Below the pieces are notes generated by a model. The model searched no databases. It saw nothing but the letters and a program-made list of their open reading frames with translations, and had not been told where the DNA came from. A program made the translations under genes and the position numbers. Below are positions 42,576 through 52,264 of a stretch of DNA of 64,000 nucleotides, in pieces (the stretch's first letter is position 1; every line of letters starts with the position of its first letter). Location: the NCBI RefSeq assembly GCF_002803155.1, contig NZ_NNBP01000001.1, forward strand, positions 434,001 to 498,000, read 5' to 3'. The DNA comes from Streptomyces sp. CB02959. Lineage in GTDB: Bacteria; Actinomycetota; Actinomycetes; Streptomycetales; Streptomycetaceae.

Positions 42576-43493
42576 TCACCCGGCGAGCGGCAGCACGCAC
42601 GTACCGGCCGCGTCGAGGGTCAGCCGGTTGGCCGCCCACCCCTCTCCCGCCAGCGCCGCGACCTTGTCGGCCGCCGCTTCTTCGACCAGTGCGAGCACCG
42701 TCGGGCCCGCACCGGAGATGACTGCGGGGACGCCGTCCGCGCGCAGTCGGTTCACCAGGGCCGTGCTCTCCGGCATCGCGGGGGCGCGGTATTCCTGGTG
42801 AAGTCGGTCCTCGGTCGCGGCGAGCAGCAGCTCGGGGCGCCTGGTCAGGGCCTCGACGAGCAGTGCGGCGCGACCGGCGTTGACCGCGGCGTCCACGTGC
42901 GGGACGGTGCGCGGCAGCAGTCCGCGAGCGGTCTCGGTCAGCACCGGTTTCCCGGGCACGAAGACCACCGGAACGATGGAATCGGCAGGATCCATCCGGA
43001 TCGCCCGGGCGGTGCCGGTCTCCATCCAGGCGAGGGTGAAGCCGCCGAGCAGACAGGCGGCGACGTTGTCGGGGTGCCCCTCGATCTCGTTGGCGAGCTC
43101 CAGCAGCGCGGCGTCGTCGAGCTTCTGCTCGCCGCCTATCGTCACGGCGCGGGCGGCGACGATCCCGGCGCAGATGGCGGCGGACGAGGAACCCAGACCG
43201 CGGCCGTGCGGAATGCGGTTGGCGCAGACGATCTCCAGGCCGCGCGGCTGTCCGCCGAGCAGGTCGAAGGCGGTGCGCATGGCCCGTACGAGCAGGTGGC
43301 TTTCGTCGCGCGGCAGCGTCTCGGCGCCCTCGCCGGCGATGTCGACGTGCAGACCGGAGTCGGCCACCCGCACTACGACGTCGTCGTACAGGCCCAGGGA
43401 AAGTCCCAGGGCATCAAAGCCGGGGCCGAGATTGGCGCTGGTTGCGGGGGTGCGCACCCGGACGGCGGCGGCGCGGAATGCGGGACCGGCCAT
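42576..43493 (-). CDS. thrB: homoserine kinase
   Basis: A 305-residue GHMP kinase. It has PATSANLGPGFD at the N-terminus, the ATP-binding GRGLGSSSAAI near residue 98 and VISGAGPTVLAL near the C-terminus. It phosphorylates homoserine for threonine synthesis. It follows hom and thrC on the same strand, but 345 bp separate it from thrC, so it may have its own promoter. Confidence 0.96.
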   Translation of the reverse strand: MAGPAFRAAAVRVRTPATSANLGPGFDALGLSLGLYDDVVVRVADSGLHVDIAGEGAETLPRDESHLLVRAMRTAFDLLGGQPRGLEIVCANRIPHGRGLGSSSAAICAGIVAARAVTIGGEQKLDDAALLELANEIEGHPDNVAACLLGGFTLAWMETGTARAIRMDPADSIVPVVFVPGKPVLTETARGLLPRTVPHVDAAVNAGRAALLVEALTRRPELLLAATEDRLHQEYRAPAMPESTALVNRLRADGVPAVISGAGPTVLALVEEAAADKVAALAGEGWAANRLTLDAAGTCVLPLAG

Positions 43494-43838
43494 CGCTCGA
43501 TGACTCTCCTTGATTGAAACTGCGGTACTGCCCCCGAGCGCAGCGCCGCGGCACCGAGGTGCCCGGACGGCTCGTGGGGTCTGTTCTGACCTGCCCTGCG
43601 CACCACTGCGTTATGCCGTGGGGAGGGGAGTTGGGTGCCAGCCTATCGAAGGAAGGTTCTGTCGCGACATAGGGCGCACAGGAGGCGCACGATGCGTGTC
43701 GCGCGCCACCGCATGCCCCAACACCGCCTTTGCAGTGTTTGCGGGGCTTTGCGGAAGGCGCCGTACGGGGGACGGCGGGTGGCTGGCCGGCCCGTCGTCC
43801 CCGTACGTATCCGCAGGTCCCGGGGGTGTCCGGGAGGG
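43494..43838. other. thrC-thrB intergenic region
   Basis: There are 345 bp with no convincing gene. A loose inverted repeat (GTCGCGACAT near 43661 and GTGTCGCG near 43696) is visible. The stretch probably holds the thrB promoter. Confidence 0.45.
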
Positions 43839-44924
43839 TCAGCCGAGGCCGAGGCGCTCGGCGGCGGCGTCCGCGTCGATCGGGACCGTGACCGGCTGGG
43901 GCGCACCGGCCACCGCCCAGTCCGGGTCCTTGAGGCCGTTGCCGGTGACCGTGCAGACGATCCGCTGGCCGGGGTCGACCTTGCCCTCTTCGGCGGCCTT
44001 GAGCAGACCGGCGACCGAGGCGGCCGAGGCGGGCTCCACGAAGACGCCCTCCTTCGCGGCCAACAGGCGGTAGGCAGCGAGGATTTGACGGTCCGTCACG
44101 TCATCGATGAGGCCGCCGGACTCGTCCCGGGCGCGCTCGGCGAACTCCCACGAGGCGGGGTTGCCGATCCGGATCGCGGTGGCGATGGTGTGCGGGTCCT
44201 TGACGACCTCACCGCGCACGATCGGGGCGCTGCCGGATGCCTGGAAGCCCCACATCCGCGGGGTGCGCGCGGCGATGCCGTCGGCCGCGTACTCCCGGTA
44301 GCCCTTCCAGTAGGCGGTGATGTTGCCGGCGTTGCCGACCGGCAGGACGTGGATGTCCGGGGCGTCGCCGAGCATGTCGACAATCTCGAAGGCGGCGGTC
44401 TTCTGACCCTCGATGCGCACCGGGTTGACGGAGTTCACAAGTGCGACCGGGTACTTCTCGGAGAGGCCCCTGGCCAGCGTCAGACAGTCGTCGAAATTTC
44501 CGTCGACCTGGAGGATCTTGGCGCCGTGCACGAGCGCCTGGCCCATCTTGCCGAGCGCGATCTTGCCCTGCGGGACCAAAACCGCGCAGACCATTCCGGC
44601 CCGGACCGCGTAGGCGGCGGCCGAGGCGGAGGTGTTGCCGGTGGAGGCGCAGATGACCGCCTTGGCACCCTCCTCCTTGGCGCGCGTGATGGCCATCGTC
44701 ATCCCGCGGTCCTTGAAGGAGCCGGTGGGGTTGGCACCCTCGACCTTGAGGTGCACCTCGCAGCCGGTGCGCTCGGACAGCACCTGGGCCGGTACGAGAG
44801 GCGTACCGCCCTCCCGGAGGGTGACGACCTCGGTCGTGTCGCTGACCGGCAGCCGGTCGCGGTACTCCTCGATGATTCCGCGCCACTGACCGTTCGCAGT
44901 GGTCACGGTGGAATTGGCAGACAT
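43839..44924 (-). CDS. thrC: threonine synthase
   Basis: A 361-residue PLP enzyme. The PLP lysine is in [11 protein letters not shown] near residue 67, and the phosphate-binding loop is [12 protein letters not shown]. It converts O-phosphohomoserine to threonine. The ATG at 44924 is 8 nt after the hom stop, so hom and thrC are one transcription unit. Confidence 0.96.
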   Translation of the reverse strand: MSANSTVTTANGQWRGIIEEYRDRLPVSDTTEVVTLREGGTPLVPAQVLSERTGCEVHLKVEGANPTGSFKDRGMTMAITRAKEEGAKAVICASTGNTSASAAAYAVRAGMVCAVLVPQGKIALGKMGQALVHGAKILQVDGNFDDCLTLARGLSEKYPVALVNSVNPVRIEGQKTAAFEIVDMLGDAPDIHVLPVGNAGNITAYWKGYREYAADGIAARTPRMWGFQASGSAPIVRGEVVKDPHTIATAIRIGNPASWEFAERARDESGGLIDDVTDRQILAAYRLLAAKEGVFVEPASAASVAGLLKAAEEGKVDPGQRIVCTVTGNGLKDPDWAVAGAPQPVTVPIDADAAAERLGLG

Positions 44925-44932
44925 GGGTTCCT

Positions 44933-46225
44933 TTACTCCCCTTCGACCCGCATGATGCTGACGACACCGCGGACGGTGTCCAGCTCGCGCAGTGCCCCGA
45001 CCGTCGACGACAGGGCCGCGTCGGTCGCTCGGTGGGTGACGACGACGAGGTCCGCCTCGCCGTCCTTCCCCTGCTGACGGACCGTATCGATCGATACGCC
45101 GTGTTCGGCGAAGACCGTCGCGACCTGAGCCAGAACGCCCGGCTTGTCGGCCACGTCGAGACTGATGTGGTAGCGGGTGACGACCTCACCCATGGGGCTG
45201 ACGGGCAGCGCGGTGTACGCGGACTCCCCCGGCCCGGTGGCTCCGGCGAGCTTGTTGCGGCAGACCGCGACGAGGTCGCCGAGGACCGCGGAGGCGGTCG
45301 GGGAACCGCCCGCGCCCGGCCCGTAGAACATCAGCTGGCCGGCCGCGTCGGCCTCCACGAAGACCGCGTTGTACGCCTCGCGCACGGAGGCCAGCGGGTG
45401 CGTCAGCGGAATCATCGCCGGGTGGACCCGGGCGGTCACCGACGCGCCGTCCGCGGCGCGCTCGCAGATGGCCAGCAGCTTGACCGTGCAGCCCATCCGC
45501 TTGGCGGAGGCGATGTCCGCGGCGGTGACCTCGGTCAGCCCCTCGCGGTGCACGTCGTCGATGGTGACGCGGGTGTGGAAGGCGATCCCGGCGAGGATCG
45601 CGGCCTTGGCGGCCGCGTCGAAGCCCTCGACGTCGGCGGTCGGGTCGGCCTCGGCGTACCCGAGCGCGGTGGCCTCGTCCAGCGCCTCGCTGTAGCCGGC
45701 GCCGGTGGAGTCCATCTTGTCGAGGATGAAGTTGGTGGTGCCGTTGACGATGCCCAGGACGCGGTTGACCTTGTCCCCGGCGAGCGACTCGCGCAGCGGC
45801 CGCACCAGCGGGATCGCACCGGCGACCGCCGCCTCGTAGTACAGGTCGGCGTTGTGCTTCTCGGCCGTCGCGTGCAGTGCGGCACCGTCGGCCGCCACCA
45901 GCGCCTTGTTGGCCGAGACCACGCTCGCACCGTGCTCGAAGGCGGTGGTGATCAGCCCGCGGGCCGGCTCGATCCCGCCGATCACCTCGATGACGACGTC
46001 GATGTCGCCGCGTTTGACCAGGGCGGTCGCATCGGTGGTGATCAGCTCGGCCGGGATCCCGGCCCGCACCCGCTCCGGGCGGCGGACGGCGATCCCGGCG
46101 AGCTCCACGGGCGCGCCGATACGGGCCGCGAGGTCGTCGGCGTGCGTCGTCATGATGCGCGCCACCTCTGAGCCGACCACACCACAGCCCAGCAGCGCCA
46201 CCTTCAGCGGACGCGTACGCATCAT
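44933..46225 (-). CDS. hom: homoserine dehydrogenase
   Basis: About 430 residues. The N-terminal NAD(P) domain has [15 protein letters not shown], the middle has the catalytic domain with [11 protein letters not shown] and the C-terminus an ACT domain ([25 protein letters not shown]), which usually brings threonine feedback. It reduces aspartate semialdehyde to homoserine. The ATG at 46225 (MMRTRPLK) has GAGG upstream and matches homologues; an ATG at 46270 would add a basic 15-residue leader. Confidence 0.95.
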   Translation of the reverse strand: MMRTRPLKVALLGCGVVGSEVARIMTTHADDLAARIGAPVELAGIAVRRPERVRAGIPAELITTDATALVKRGDIDVVIEVIGGIEPARGLITTAFEHGASVVSANKALVAADGAALHATAEKHNADLYYEAAVAGAIPLVRPLRESLAGDKVNRVLGIVNGTTNFILDKMDSTGAGYSEALDEATALGYAEADPTADVEGFDAAAKAAILAGIAFHTRVTIDDVHREGLTEVTAADIASAKRMGCTVKLLAICERAADGASVTARVHPAMIPLTHPLASVREAYNAVFVEADAAGQLMFYGPGAGGSPTASAVLGDLVAVCRNKLAGATGPGESAYTALPVSPMGEVVTRYHISLDVADKPGVLAQVATVFAEHGVSIDTVRQQGKDGEADLVVVTHRATDAALSSTVGALRELDTVRGVVSIMRVEGE

Positions 46226-46382
46226 TCGACCTCGTCTTTTCTTCGATCCAGCAGTTTCTTGCTCGGTCATGCACCAGTTTCCTGGTCATGCACCAGTCTC
46301 ACCCACCGGACGGCGGTTTCTGACGTTCGTCCGGATGCCGAGACATTTATTTCATCCGGGGCCCGGTCCCGGCGATCCGCCC

Positions 46383-47774
46383 CTACCCGACATCCAACCG
46401 CAGGAGATCTTCCTCCGTCTCCCGCCGGACGATCACCCGGGCCGCACCGTCCTTGACCGCCACCACCGGCGGCCGCAGCGCGTGGTTGTAATTGCTCGCC
46501 ATGGACCGGCAGTACGCACCGGTGGCCGGCACCGCGAGCAGGTCCCCGGGCGCCACATCGCTCGGCAGGAAGGCGTCCCGGACGACGATGTCACCGCTCT
46601 CGCAGTGCTTGCCGACGACCCGCGAGAGCATCGGCTCGGCGTCGGAGGTGCGGGAGGCCAGCGCCACGCTGTACTCCGCGTCGTACAGCGCGGTGCGGAT
46701 GTTGTCCGACATCCCGCCGTCCACGGAGACGTACGTCCGCAGCCCCTCCAGCTCCTTGACCGTGCCGACCTCGTAGAGCGTGAAGGCGGTCGGGCCGACG
46801 ATCGCCCGGCCCGGCTCGACCGAGATCCGCGGCACCCGCAGCCCGGCCGTCTCGCACTCGCGGCCCACGATCTCGCGCAGCGCCTTGGCGATCTCGTGCG
46901 GTGCGCGCGGGTCGTCGTCGGAGGTGTAGGCGATGCCCAGCCCGCCGCCGAGGTCGATCTCCGGGAGCTCCACGCCGTGCTCGTCCCGCACCTCGGCGAG
47001 CAGCTGCACCACTCGCCGCGCGGAGACCTCGAAGCCGGCCATGTCGAAGATCTGCGACCCGATGTGGCTGTGGACCCCGATGAGTTCGAGTCCGTCCAGC
47101 TTCAGCGCGCGCCGCACCGCCTCGGCGGCCTGGCCGCCGGCCAGCGCGATCCCGAACTTCTGGTCCTCGTGCGCGGTCGCGATGAACTCGTGCGTGTGCG
47201 CCTCGACACCGACCGTGACCCGGATCTGCACCCGCTGCCGCTTGCCGAGCCGCTCGGCGATGTGCGCGACCCGCACGATCTCCTGGAACGAGTCGAGCAC
47301 GATCCGGCCCACCCCGGCCTCGACGGCCCGGGTGATCTCCTCGGTGCTCTTGTTGTTGCCGTGCAGTGCGATCCGCTCGGCGGGCATGCCGGCGTCCAGC
47401 GCCGTGGCCAGCTCGCCCCCCGAACAGACATCGAGGTTGAGGCCCTCCTCGGCCAGCCACCGCACGATGGCCCGGGACAGGAACGCCTTGCCCGCGTAGA
47501 AGACGTCGGCGTCCGGCCCGAACGCGTCCTTCCAGGACCGGCAGCGGGCCCGGAAGTCGTCCTCGTCCAGGAAGTACGCCGGCGTGCCGAACTCCTCGGC
47601 GAGCGCGGTGACGGTCAGCCCGCCGACCGTCACCGCACCGTCGGCGTCGCGCCGGACGGTACGGGACCAGACCTGCGGGTCGAGGGAGTTGAGATCGGCG
47701 GGCGGCCCGGCGTAGTGCCCCTCGGGCAGTACGTCGCCATGGCGGGGCCCTGCGGGGTGCGCGGAACGGCTCAT
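46383..47774 (-). CDS. lysA: diaminopimelate decarboxylase
   Basis: A 463-residue PLP enzyme of the alanine-racemase fold. The PLP lysine is in VFYAGKAFL near residue 80, [10 protein letters not shown] and the glycine-rich [12 protein letters not shown] are conserved, and CESGD carries the active-site Cys. It converts meso-diaminopimelate to lysine. The ATG at 47774 is chosen because homologues begin MSRSAHPAG; the Shine-Dalgarno (GAGGGG) is rather far, about 12 nt. Confidence 0.95.
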   Translation of the reverse strand: MSRSAHPAGPRHGDVLPEGHYAGPPADLNSLDPQVWSRTVRRDADGAVTVGGLTVTALAEEFGTPAYFLDEDDFRARCRSWKDAFGPDADVFYAGKAFLSRAIVRWLAEEGLNLDVCSGGELATALDAGMPAERIALHGNNKSTEEITRAVEAGVGRIVLDSFQEIVRVAHIAERLGKRQRVQIRVTVGVEAHTHEFIATAHEDQKFGIALAGGQAAEAVRRALKLDGLELIGVHSHIGSQIFDMAGFEVSARRVVQLLAEVRDEHGVELPEIDLGGGLGIAYTSDDDPRAPHEIAKALREIVGRECETAGLRVPRISVEPGRAIVGPTAFTLYEVGTVKELEGLRTYVSVDGGMSDNIRTALYDAEYSVALASRTSDAEPMLSRVVGKHCESGDIVVRDAFLPSDVAPGDLLAVPATGAYCRSMASNYNHALRPPVVAVKDGAARVIVRRETEEDLLRLDVG

Positions 47775-47889
47775 AACGGAAACGGTCCCCTCAAGATCGT
47801 TCAGAGGTGCTGATCGGGGCAGTCGTCGGTGCGCCCCGCGGATGTTCGGACGCGTACATCGGACATTTCCAGATTCAGGCGTAGGTGGA

Positions 47890-48897
47890 TCAGACGTGTT
47901 CAGGAGCAGAGATGCCGAGCAGGCGCAGGCCGTTCCCCAGCACCGTCCCCGTGGCTTCGGCAAGGGCCACCCGGGCGCGGTGCACGGCCAAGGGTTTCTG
48001 CTCGCCGACGGGCAGCGGCCAGAACTCCTCCTGCCAGCGCAGATAGGCGTCCGCGGTGGTTTCCAGGTGGCGCACCACCCGGTCCGGCGCATACCGCCGC
48101 GCGGCGGTCGCGATGACCGTCGGATACGTGGCGAGAGCGCTCTCCAGTGTCTGGAGGACCCGCACGTCCCCGTCGGCGGCGTCCGCCGTCACATCCCCCG
48201 GCTCGCCGGTGAACCCCAGCTCGCCGGCGTTCCGCACCATCGCGCGGGTCCGGGCGTGGGCGTACTGCACCCGGAACCGCGGGTTGTCCTCGTGCTGCAC
48301 GGGCCGCTCCGGCGCCCGGACCGGGTCGTGCGCCGCGGGCTTGAGCAGCACCCATCGCGCCTCGTCGGCCCCGAGCCGCGCCACCAGGCGGGCCACTTCC
48401 CCGTCACCGGTGTCCAGCGGCCGTTCCGTGCCTGCCCCGTCCCGTCCGAGCCGGGCCAGGACATCCCCCGCCACGACCTCCCGGGCCCGAGCCCACTCCC
48501 CCGCGTAACGCGCCGGCCCGCCGGCCCGCCCGGGTCCCGCCACACCGGACGCGGGGGCCTGGCCATAGCGCTCCCCGCGGGCCAGCACCTCGCCCACGAG
48601 ACCGGCCGACGCCCCGTCCCCCAACGTGAAGTTCAAGAATCCCGGCCCGGCGATCTCGACCCGGGCGATCCCGGCGCTTCCCACCAGCCGCTTCCGCAGG
48701 ATCTCGGCCACGTCGCGTGCGGGCCGCCCCGCCTGCCGCGCCAGCTGGAGCGCCACGTTGGAGGCGTAATCCCCACACCCGGGCCGCGGCGGCGGCTGCA
48801 CCACGATCCGCGCCGGCACGGGCACGGAGAGCTCCCGCTCCTCAACGGCACCGCGCACGGAGCGCAGGACGGTACGGGAGAGCTCGGCCGGGGTCAC
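47890..48897 (-). CDS. nrtL: ArgS-related anticodon-binding protein NrtL
   Basis: About 335 residues. The N-terminal part ([29 protein letters not shown]) matches the additional N-domain of arginyl-tRNA synthetase, and the C-terminal part ([14 protein letters not shown] ... LLGIS) matches its DALR anticodon-binding domain. The catalytic Rossmann part with HIGH and KMSKS is missing. A recognised Streptomyces family next to lysA. It may bind tRNA without charging it. The start is GTG at 48897; a much longer frame to 49230 is low-complexity and unsupported. Confidence 0.88.
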   Translation of the reverse strand: MTPAELSRTVLRSVRGAVEERELSVPVPARIVVQPPPRPGCGDYASNVALQLARQAGRPARDVAEILRKRLVGSAGIARVEIAGPGFLNFTLGDGASAGLVGEVLARGERYGQAPASGVAGPGRAGGPARYAGEWARAREVVAGDVLARLGRDGAGTERPLDTGDGEVARLVARLGADEARWVLLKPAAHDPVRAPERPVQHEDNPRFRVQYAHARTRAMVRNAGELGFTGEPGDVTADAADGDVRVLQTLESALATYPTVIATAARRYAPDRVVRHLETTADAYLRWQEEFWPLPVGEQKPLAVHRARVALAEATGTVLGNGLRLLGISAPEHV

Positions 48898-49063
48898 AGG
48901 ACAAGCGTATGGGAGGAGGGGGGTGCCCATGCGAACGGGTTTCGCGTGCTGGACACCGGGCCGCGTTCCACGGGGCCACGGACCGGGCGCGGGGCGGCGT
49001 ACGTGCCGACGACCTGAGCGCGCAACGACGAAGCTCCCCGCCATCCGAAGCGACCGCCAGGCG

Positions 49064-49672
49064 TCACCCGGCGGCCCGTCCTCCCCCGCTTCCCGGCTCA
49101 CCGCCCGCCGAGCCGCCGCTCTCCACACCGTCCCCGGGGGCGGCCTCCTCGGAGGCTCCGCCACCCGTCCCCGCCGCGTCACCCCGCGGCGCCTCACCCC
49201 GGCCTCCGGCGCCCCCGCCCTCGGCACCACCCCCGGCGCAGGGCCCCTCGGGGCACCCCCCGCGCAGCTCGTCCCCCGGGCGCTCCCGCTGCTGCCGCCC
49301 CTCGCGCACCAGCATCCCCACCGTGCGCACCAGCTCCGTCGGCTCGAAGGGCTTGGCCAGAAAGGCGTCGATCCCCACCGACTCCCCGTTGTCCACCTCG
49401 CCCTGCGTGCACGCGCTGACGATGGCGATCGGGATGTCCCATGTCCGCGGGTCGGAACGCAGCCGCGCCGCGGTGTGCAACCCGCCCAGCCTCGGCATCA
49501 CGACATCCAGGGTCACCACGTCGGGTCTGACCTGATGCACGACATCCAGACACTCGGCACCATCAGCCGCGGTCACCACCTCGAAGCCCTCGAGCTCAAG
49601 GTTGACCCTGATCAACTGCCGGATCACCTTGTTGTCATCGACCACAAGGATCCGACCGGACAAGCCAGGCAC
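49064..49672 (-). CDS. stand-alone response regulator receiver protein
   Basis: A 202-residue protein with one receiver domain (residues 1-123). The acidic pair is in VVDDN, the phosphorylated Asp in TLDVVMP and the conserved Lys in AKPFEP. No output domain follows; the last 70 residues are a low-complexity tail rich in Gly, Glu and Ala. No histidine kinase is nearby. The start is a GTG at 49672. It is probably a CheY-like signal shuttle. Confidence 0.85.
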   Translation of the reverse strand: MPGLSGRILVVDDNKVIRQLIRVNLELEGFEVVTAADGAECLDVVHQVRPDVVTLDVVMPRLGGLHTAARLRSDPRTWDIPIAIVSACTQGEVDNGESVGIDAFLAKPFEPTELVRTVGMLVREGRQQRERPGDELRGGCPEGPCAGGGAEGGGAGGRGEAPRGDAAGTGGGASEEAAPGDGVESGGSAGGEPGSGGGRAAG

Positions 49673-49766
49673 ACCTTGAGACTAGGTCCGTCCCTGCACC
49701 TGCGTCCCGGTTTTCCCCACTTCCGCCCCCGTGCGAGGGACCTTTCGGCGACCACCACCGACCCGT

Positions 49767-49810
49767 CCTCCGCATGCGGTAAGGGCGACCTTCCTTACCG
49801 CATGCGGAGG
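49767..49810. repeat. perfect 18-bp inverted repeat with nested palindromes
   Basis: Arms CCTCCGCATGCGGTAAGG (49767-49784) and CCTTACCGCATGCGGAGG (49793-49810) are perfect complements with an 8-nt loop. Each arm contains CCGCATGCGG, itself a palindrome. It lies 95 bp upstream of the response regulator and 157 bp upstream of tRNA-Arg, in a 294-bp gap with no gene. Confidence 0.8.
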
Positions 49811-49966
49811 CCCCCCGGAACGCTCCCCGACACGCCCCCGAACCCCCTCTCTCCGACCCTCGGACCCACCCTGCCGACCGACCCCGCGGCCGGCCACCAA
49901 AACGTTCATGACCACCCCATCGGAGCTGGTAGTGTTCTACCCGTCGCCACAACGAGCGGCGACAAA

Positions 49967-50038
49967 GCCCCCGTAGCTCAGGGGATAGAGCAACGGCCTC
50001 CGGAGCCGTGTGCGCAGGTTCGAATCCTGCCGGGGGCA
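49967..50038 (+). tRNA. tRNA-Arg (anticodon CCG)
   Basis: The acceptor arms GCCCCCG and CGGGGGC pair fully, the anticodon arm ACGGC-CTCCGGA-GCCGT gives anticodon CCG (codon CGG), and the T-arm GCAGG-TTCGAAT-CCTGC is standard. The length is 72 nt without an encoded CCA. Confidence 0.95.
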
Positions 50039-50058
50039 CCTCAGAGAAGGTGCCGAAG

Positions 50059-50096
50059 ATCCCTTGACTGGCGAGAAGCCGGTCAAGGGATTTTTT
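50059..50096 (+). terminator. intrinsic terminator after tRNA-Arg
   Basis: Arms ATCCCTTGAC (50059-50068) and GTCAAGGGAT (50082-50091) form a perfect stem followed by a six-T run. A run of T is rare in this genome and makes this a strong call. Confidence 0.88.
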
Positions 50097-50571
50097 GTTG
50101 TCCGGGATTTCCGTCGGGTCGTCGCCGGGTTTTCGCCGGGTTCTCATCGAGTATGTGCTGAATTCGCCGGCCGGCGGGTGGCGCGCCCCCTGCCCCTGGG
50201 GCCGGGGTGGGCAACGCGGGGGCGGGGCAGGGCGGTTGGGGCGCGGGACGACGGCCACGCGGATCGGATGCGGCGCCTCGGGGCCGGCCGGCAGCCGGGG
50301 CGTCTCCGGGCCGACCCGCCGCGGCGGCATCCGGATGTCCACCAGGCCGCATCGGGGCCGCACCGGGGCCGTATAGGAGCCATATCGGGGGTGGTCCGCC
50401 GTGCCGGTTCCGCCGTCCCCTCGCCGTGGGCCGCTTTGTCGACGGGTTCCCGGTCCGGGTGGCGCTCCGCGCCGTGCCGGATGGCGGAGAGGTCCCGGGG
50501 CACCCCGGGCATGCGCCGGCCCGCCCGGGCCGGTGTGGGCCCGGTCGGGGGGTGGGGGCGGGCCGTGGGGC
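50097..50571. other. intergenic region after tRNA-Arg
   Basis: About 475 bp between the tRNA terminator and the convergent P450 gene. Open frames here have no motif or start site. No integrase, repeat or second copy of the tRNA end was seen. Confidence 0.5.
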
Positions 50572-51870
50572 TCAGGCGTCCAGGCGGACCGGGAGGGAGT
50601 CCAGGCCGTAGACGATGGAGAGCTTGCGGAATTCCAGGTCCTCGGGGCGGGCGGCGAGGCGCATGGTGGGGAAGCGGCGGACCAGGGCGGGGTAGGCGGC
50701 GCGGAGTTCCATGCGGGCGAGTTCGGCGCCCACGCAGCGGTGGATGCCGTAGCCGAAGGCGAGGTGGGAGGGGATCTTGGCGCGGTGGGGGTCGAACTGC
50801 TCCATGTCGGGGCCGAGTTCGCCGTCGCGGTCGGCGCCGCTGAGGGAGCAGAGGACGACGTCCCCGGCGGCGATCCGGACGCCGCCGATCTCCAGGTCCT
50901 CGCGGGCGAAGCGGGGGAAGGCGACCTGGACGACGGTGAGGTAGCGGAGGAGCTCCTCGACGTAGCGGTCGACGACGTCGTCGCCGTCCTTGAGGGCGGC
51001 GAAGTGCTCGGGGTCCTGGAGGAGGACCAGGGCGCCGAGCGCGAGCATGCTGGCGGTGGTTTCGAAGCCGCCGGTCAGGACGCCGTCGGCGAGGCCGGCC
51101 AGTTCCTCGTCGGTGACCGAGTCGCCGTGCTCTCGCACGATCATGCCCAGGAGGCCGTCGCCCGGGTTCTCGCGCTGCTTCTTGACGACGTCGCGGAAGT
51201 AGGAGAGCGATTCGGATATGGCGCCGAAGGAGGCGTTGGCGCCGCTGAAGAGGTCGAAGCGGGCGGCGCTGAGGCGCTCGAAGTCGGCCCGGTCCTCGTA
51301 GGGGACGCCGAGGAGTTCGCAGATGACGAGGGAGGGGATGGGGAGGGCGAAGTGGGCGACGAGGTCCACCGGGTCGCCGTTGCGGCCGGCCTGCTCCATG
51401 GCGTCGAGGCGTTCCTCGATGATGTCGTGGATGCGGGGGGTGAGCCGGCTCAGGCGGCGCATGGTGAATTCGGGGGTGAGGAGCCGGCGGAGGCGGGTGT
51501 GCACGGGCGGGTCGGCGAAGCCCAGGCCGCCGGGGTTCTGCTCGGCGCCGGCGCCGGCCTTGCCGACGAGGTTGGTGAAGTCGGAGCTGAAGGCGTCGGC
51601 CTTGCCGAGCACCGCCTTGACCTCGTCGTAGCCGGTGACCAGCCAGACGTTGGCGGCTATCGGCACCGGGAGCTTGCTGATGGGCTCGCGCTCGCGGACG
51701 GCGGCCAGGTCGGGCACCGGGTCGAGACCGTCCCGGCGCAGGGGCATCAGGACGGCGTCCGGCAGGAAGGACATGCGGGAAAGGTCGAAGCCCTTCTTCC
51801 GCGTTCTCGCCAGGTAGAGGCGGCCGGCCCAGGCGAAGATCCGGGAACGGAGGGTCGTCATGGCGCTCAT
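50572..51870 (-). CDS. cytochrome P450
   Basis: A 432-residue bacterial P450. The heme ligand motif is FGYGIHRCVG near residue 370, the I-helix reads GGFETTAS and the K-helix EELLR keeps the ExxR pair. The substrate is unknown. No ferredoxin gene adjoins it. It lies 28 kb from the polyketide cluster across core genes, so a role in that pathway is not supported. The ATG at 51870 has AAAGG 5 nt upstream. Confidence 0.93.
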   Translation of the reverse strand: MSAMTTLRSRIFAWAGRLYLARTRKKGFDLSRMSFLPDAVLMPLRRDGLDPVPDLAAVREREPISKLPVPIAANVWLVTGYDEVKAVLGKADAFSSDFTNLVGKAGAGAEQNPGGLGFADPPVHTRLRRLLTPEFTMRRLSRLTPRIHDIIEERLDAMEQAGRNGDPVDLVAHFALPIPSLVICELLGVPYEDRADFERLSAARFDLFSGANASFGAISESLSYFRDVVKKQRENPGDGLLGMIVREHGDSVTDEELAGLADGVLTGGFETTASMLALGALVLLQDPEHFAALKDGDDVVDRYVEELLRYLTVVQVAFPRFAREDLEIGGVRIAAGDVVLCSLSGADRDGELGPDMEQFDPHRAKIPSHLAFGYGIHRCVGAELARMELRAAYPALVRRFPTMRLAARPEDLEFRKLSIVYGLDSLPVRLDA

Positions 51871-52264
51871 ACTGCCTTTCGTCGCGGGGGACGGTCACCC
51901 GCGCTCGGCCGCCCCCGTGGGCCGAAACGGCGCGGGACCTTCACACGGCGTGCTTGGTGTCGTACGCCATAGCCCCTCGCGTGCGGCGCCATGGCGCGTG
52001 TCCATGGCGTCGACCGGTGCGATCGGTCGTCCGCATCAGCGTGACGAGCTCGGCCTTCTGCTTTTCGTTCTGACCGAGTTTACAAACTGCCATTGACCTC
52101 GTTCACAGAACAGCCCGGGCCTACCCCTGGGAGGCCCCTGATTCTCCCCCTAGGGGTCCGGCCGGCCGGACCCGCCCCCCCCATGCGGCGTCCGAGCGCC
52201 GCCTGGGCGAGGGCCGCCCGGAAGCCGGTACGCGGCGGTGCAACAGCGGCACCCGCGGTGCGAT
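51871..52264. promoter_or_regulatory. divergent P450/FtsW intergenic region
   Basis: About 394 bp. It contains the inverted repeat AGTTT-AC-AAACT (52077-52088) and a TTGACC box at 52093-52098 on the plus strand. The region should hold promoters for both divergent genes; the assignment is weak. Confidence 0.45.

Noticed and set aside
50572..51870. The P450 as a tailoring enzyme of the PKS pathway
   Set aside because: It is separated from the cluster by 27 kb of core genes on the same chromosome stretch and has no linked biosynthetic neighbour.
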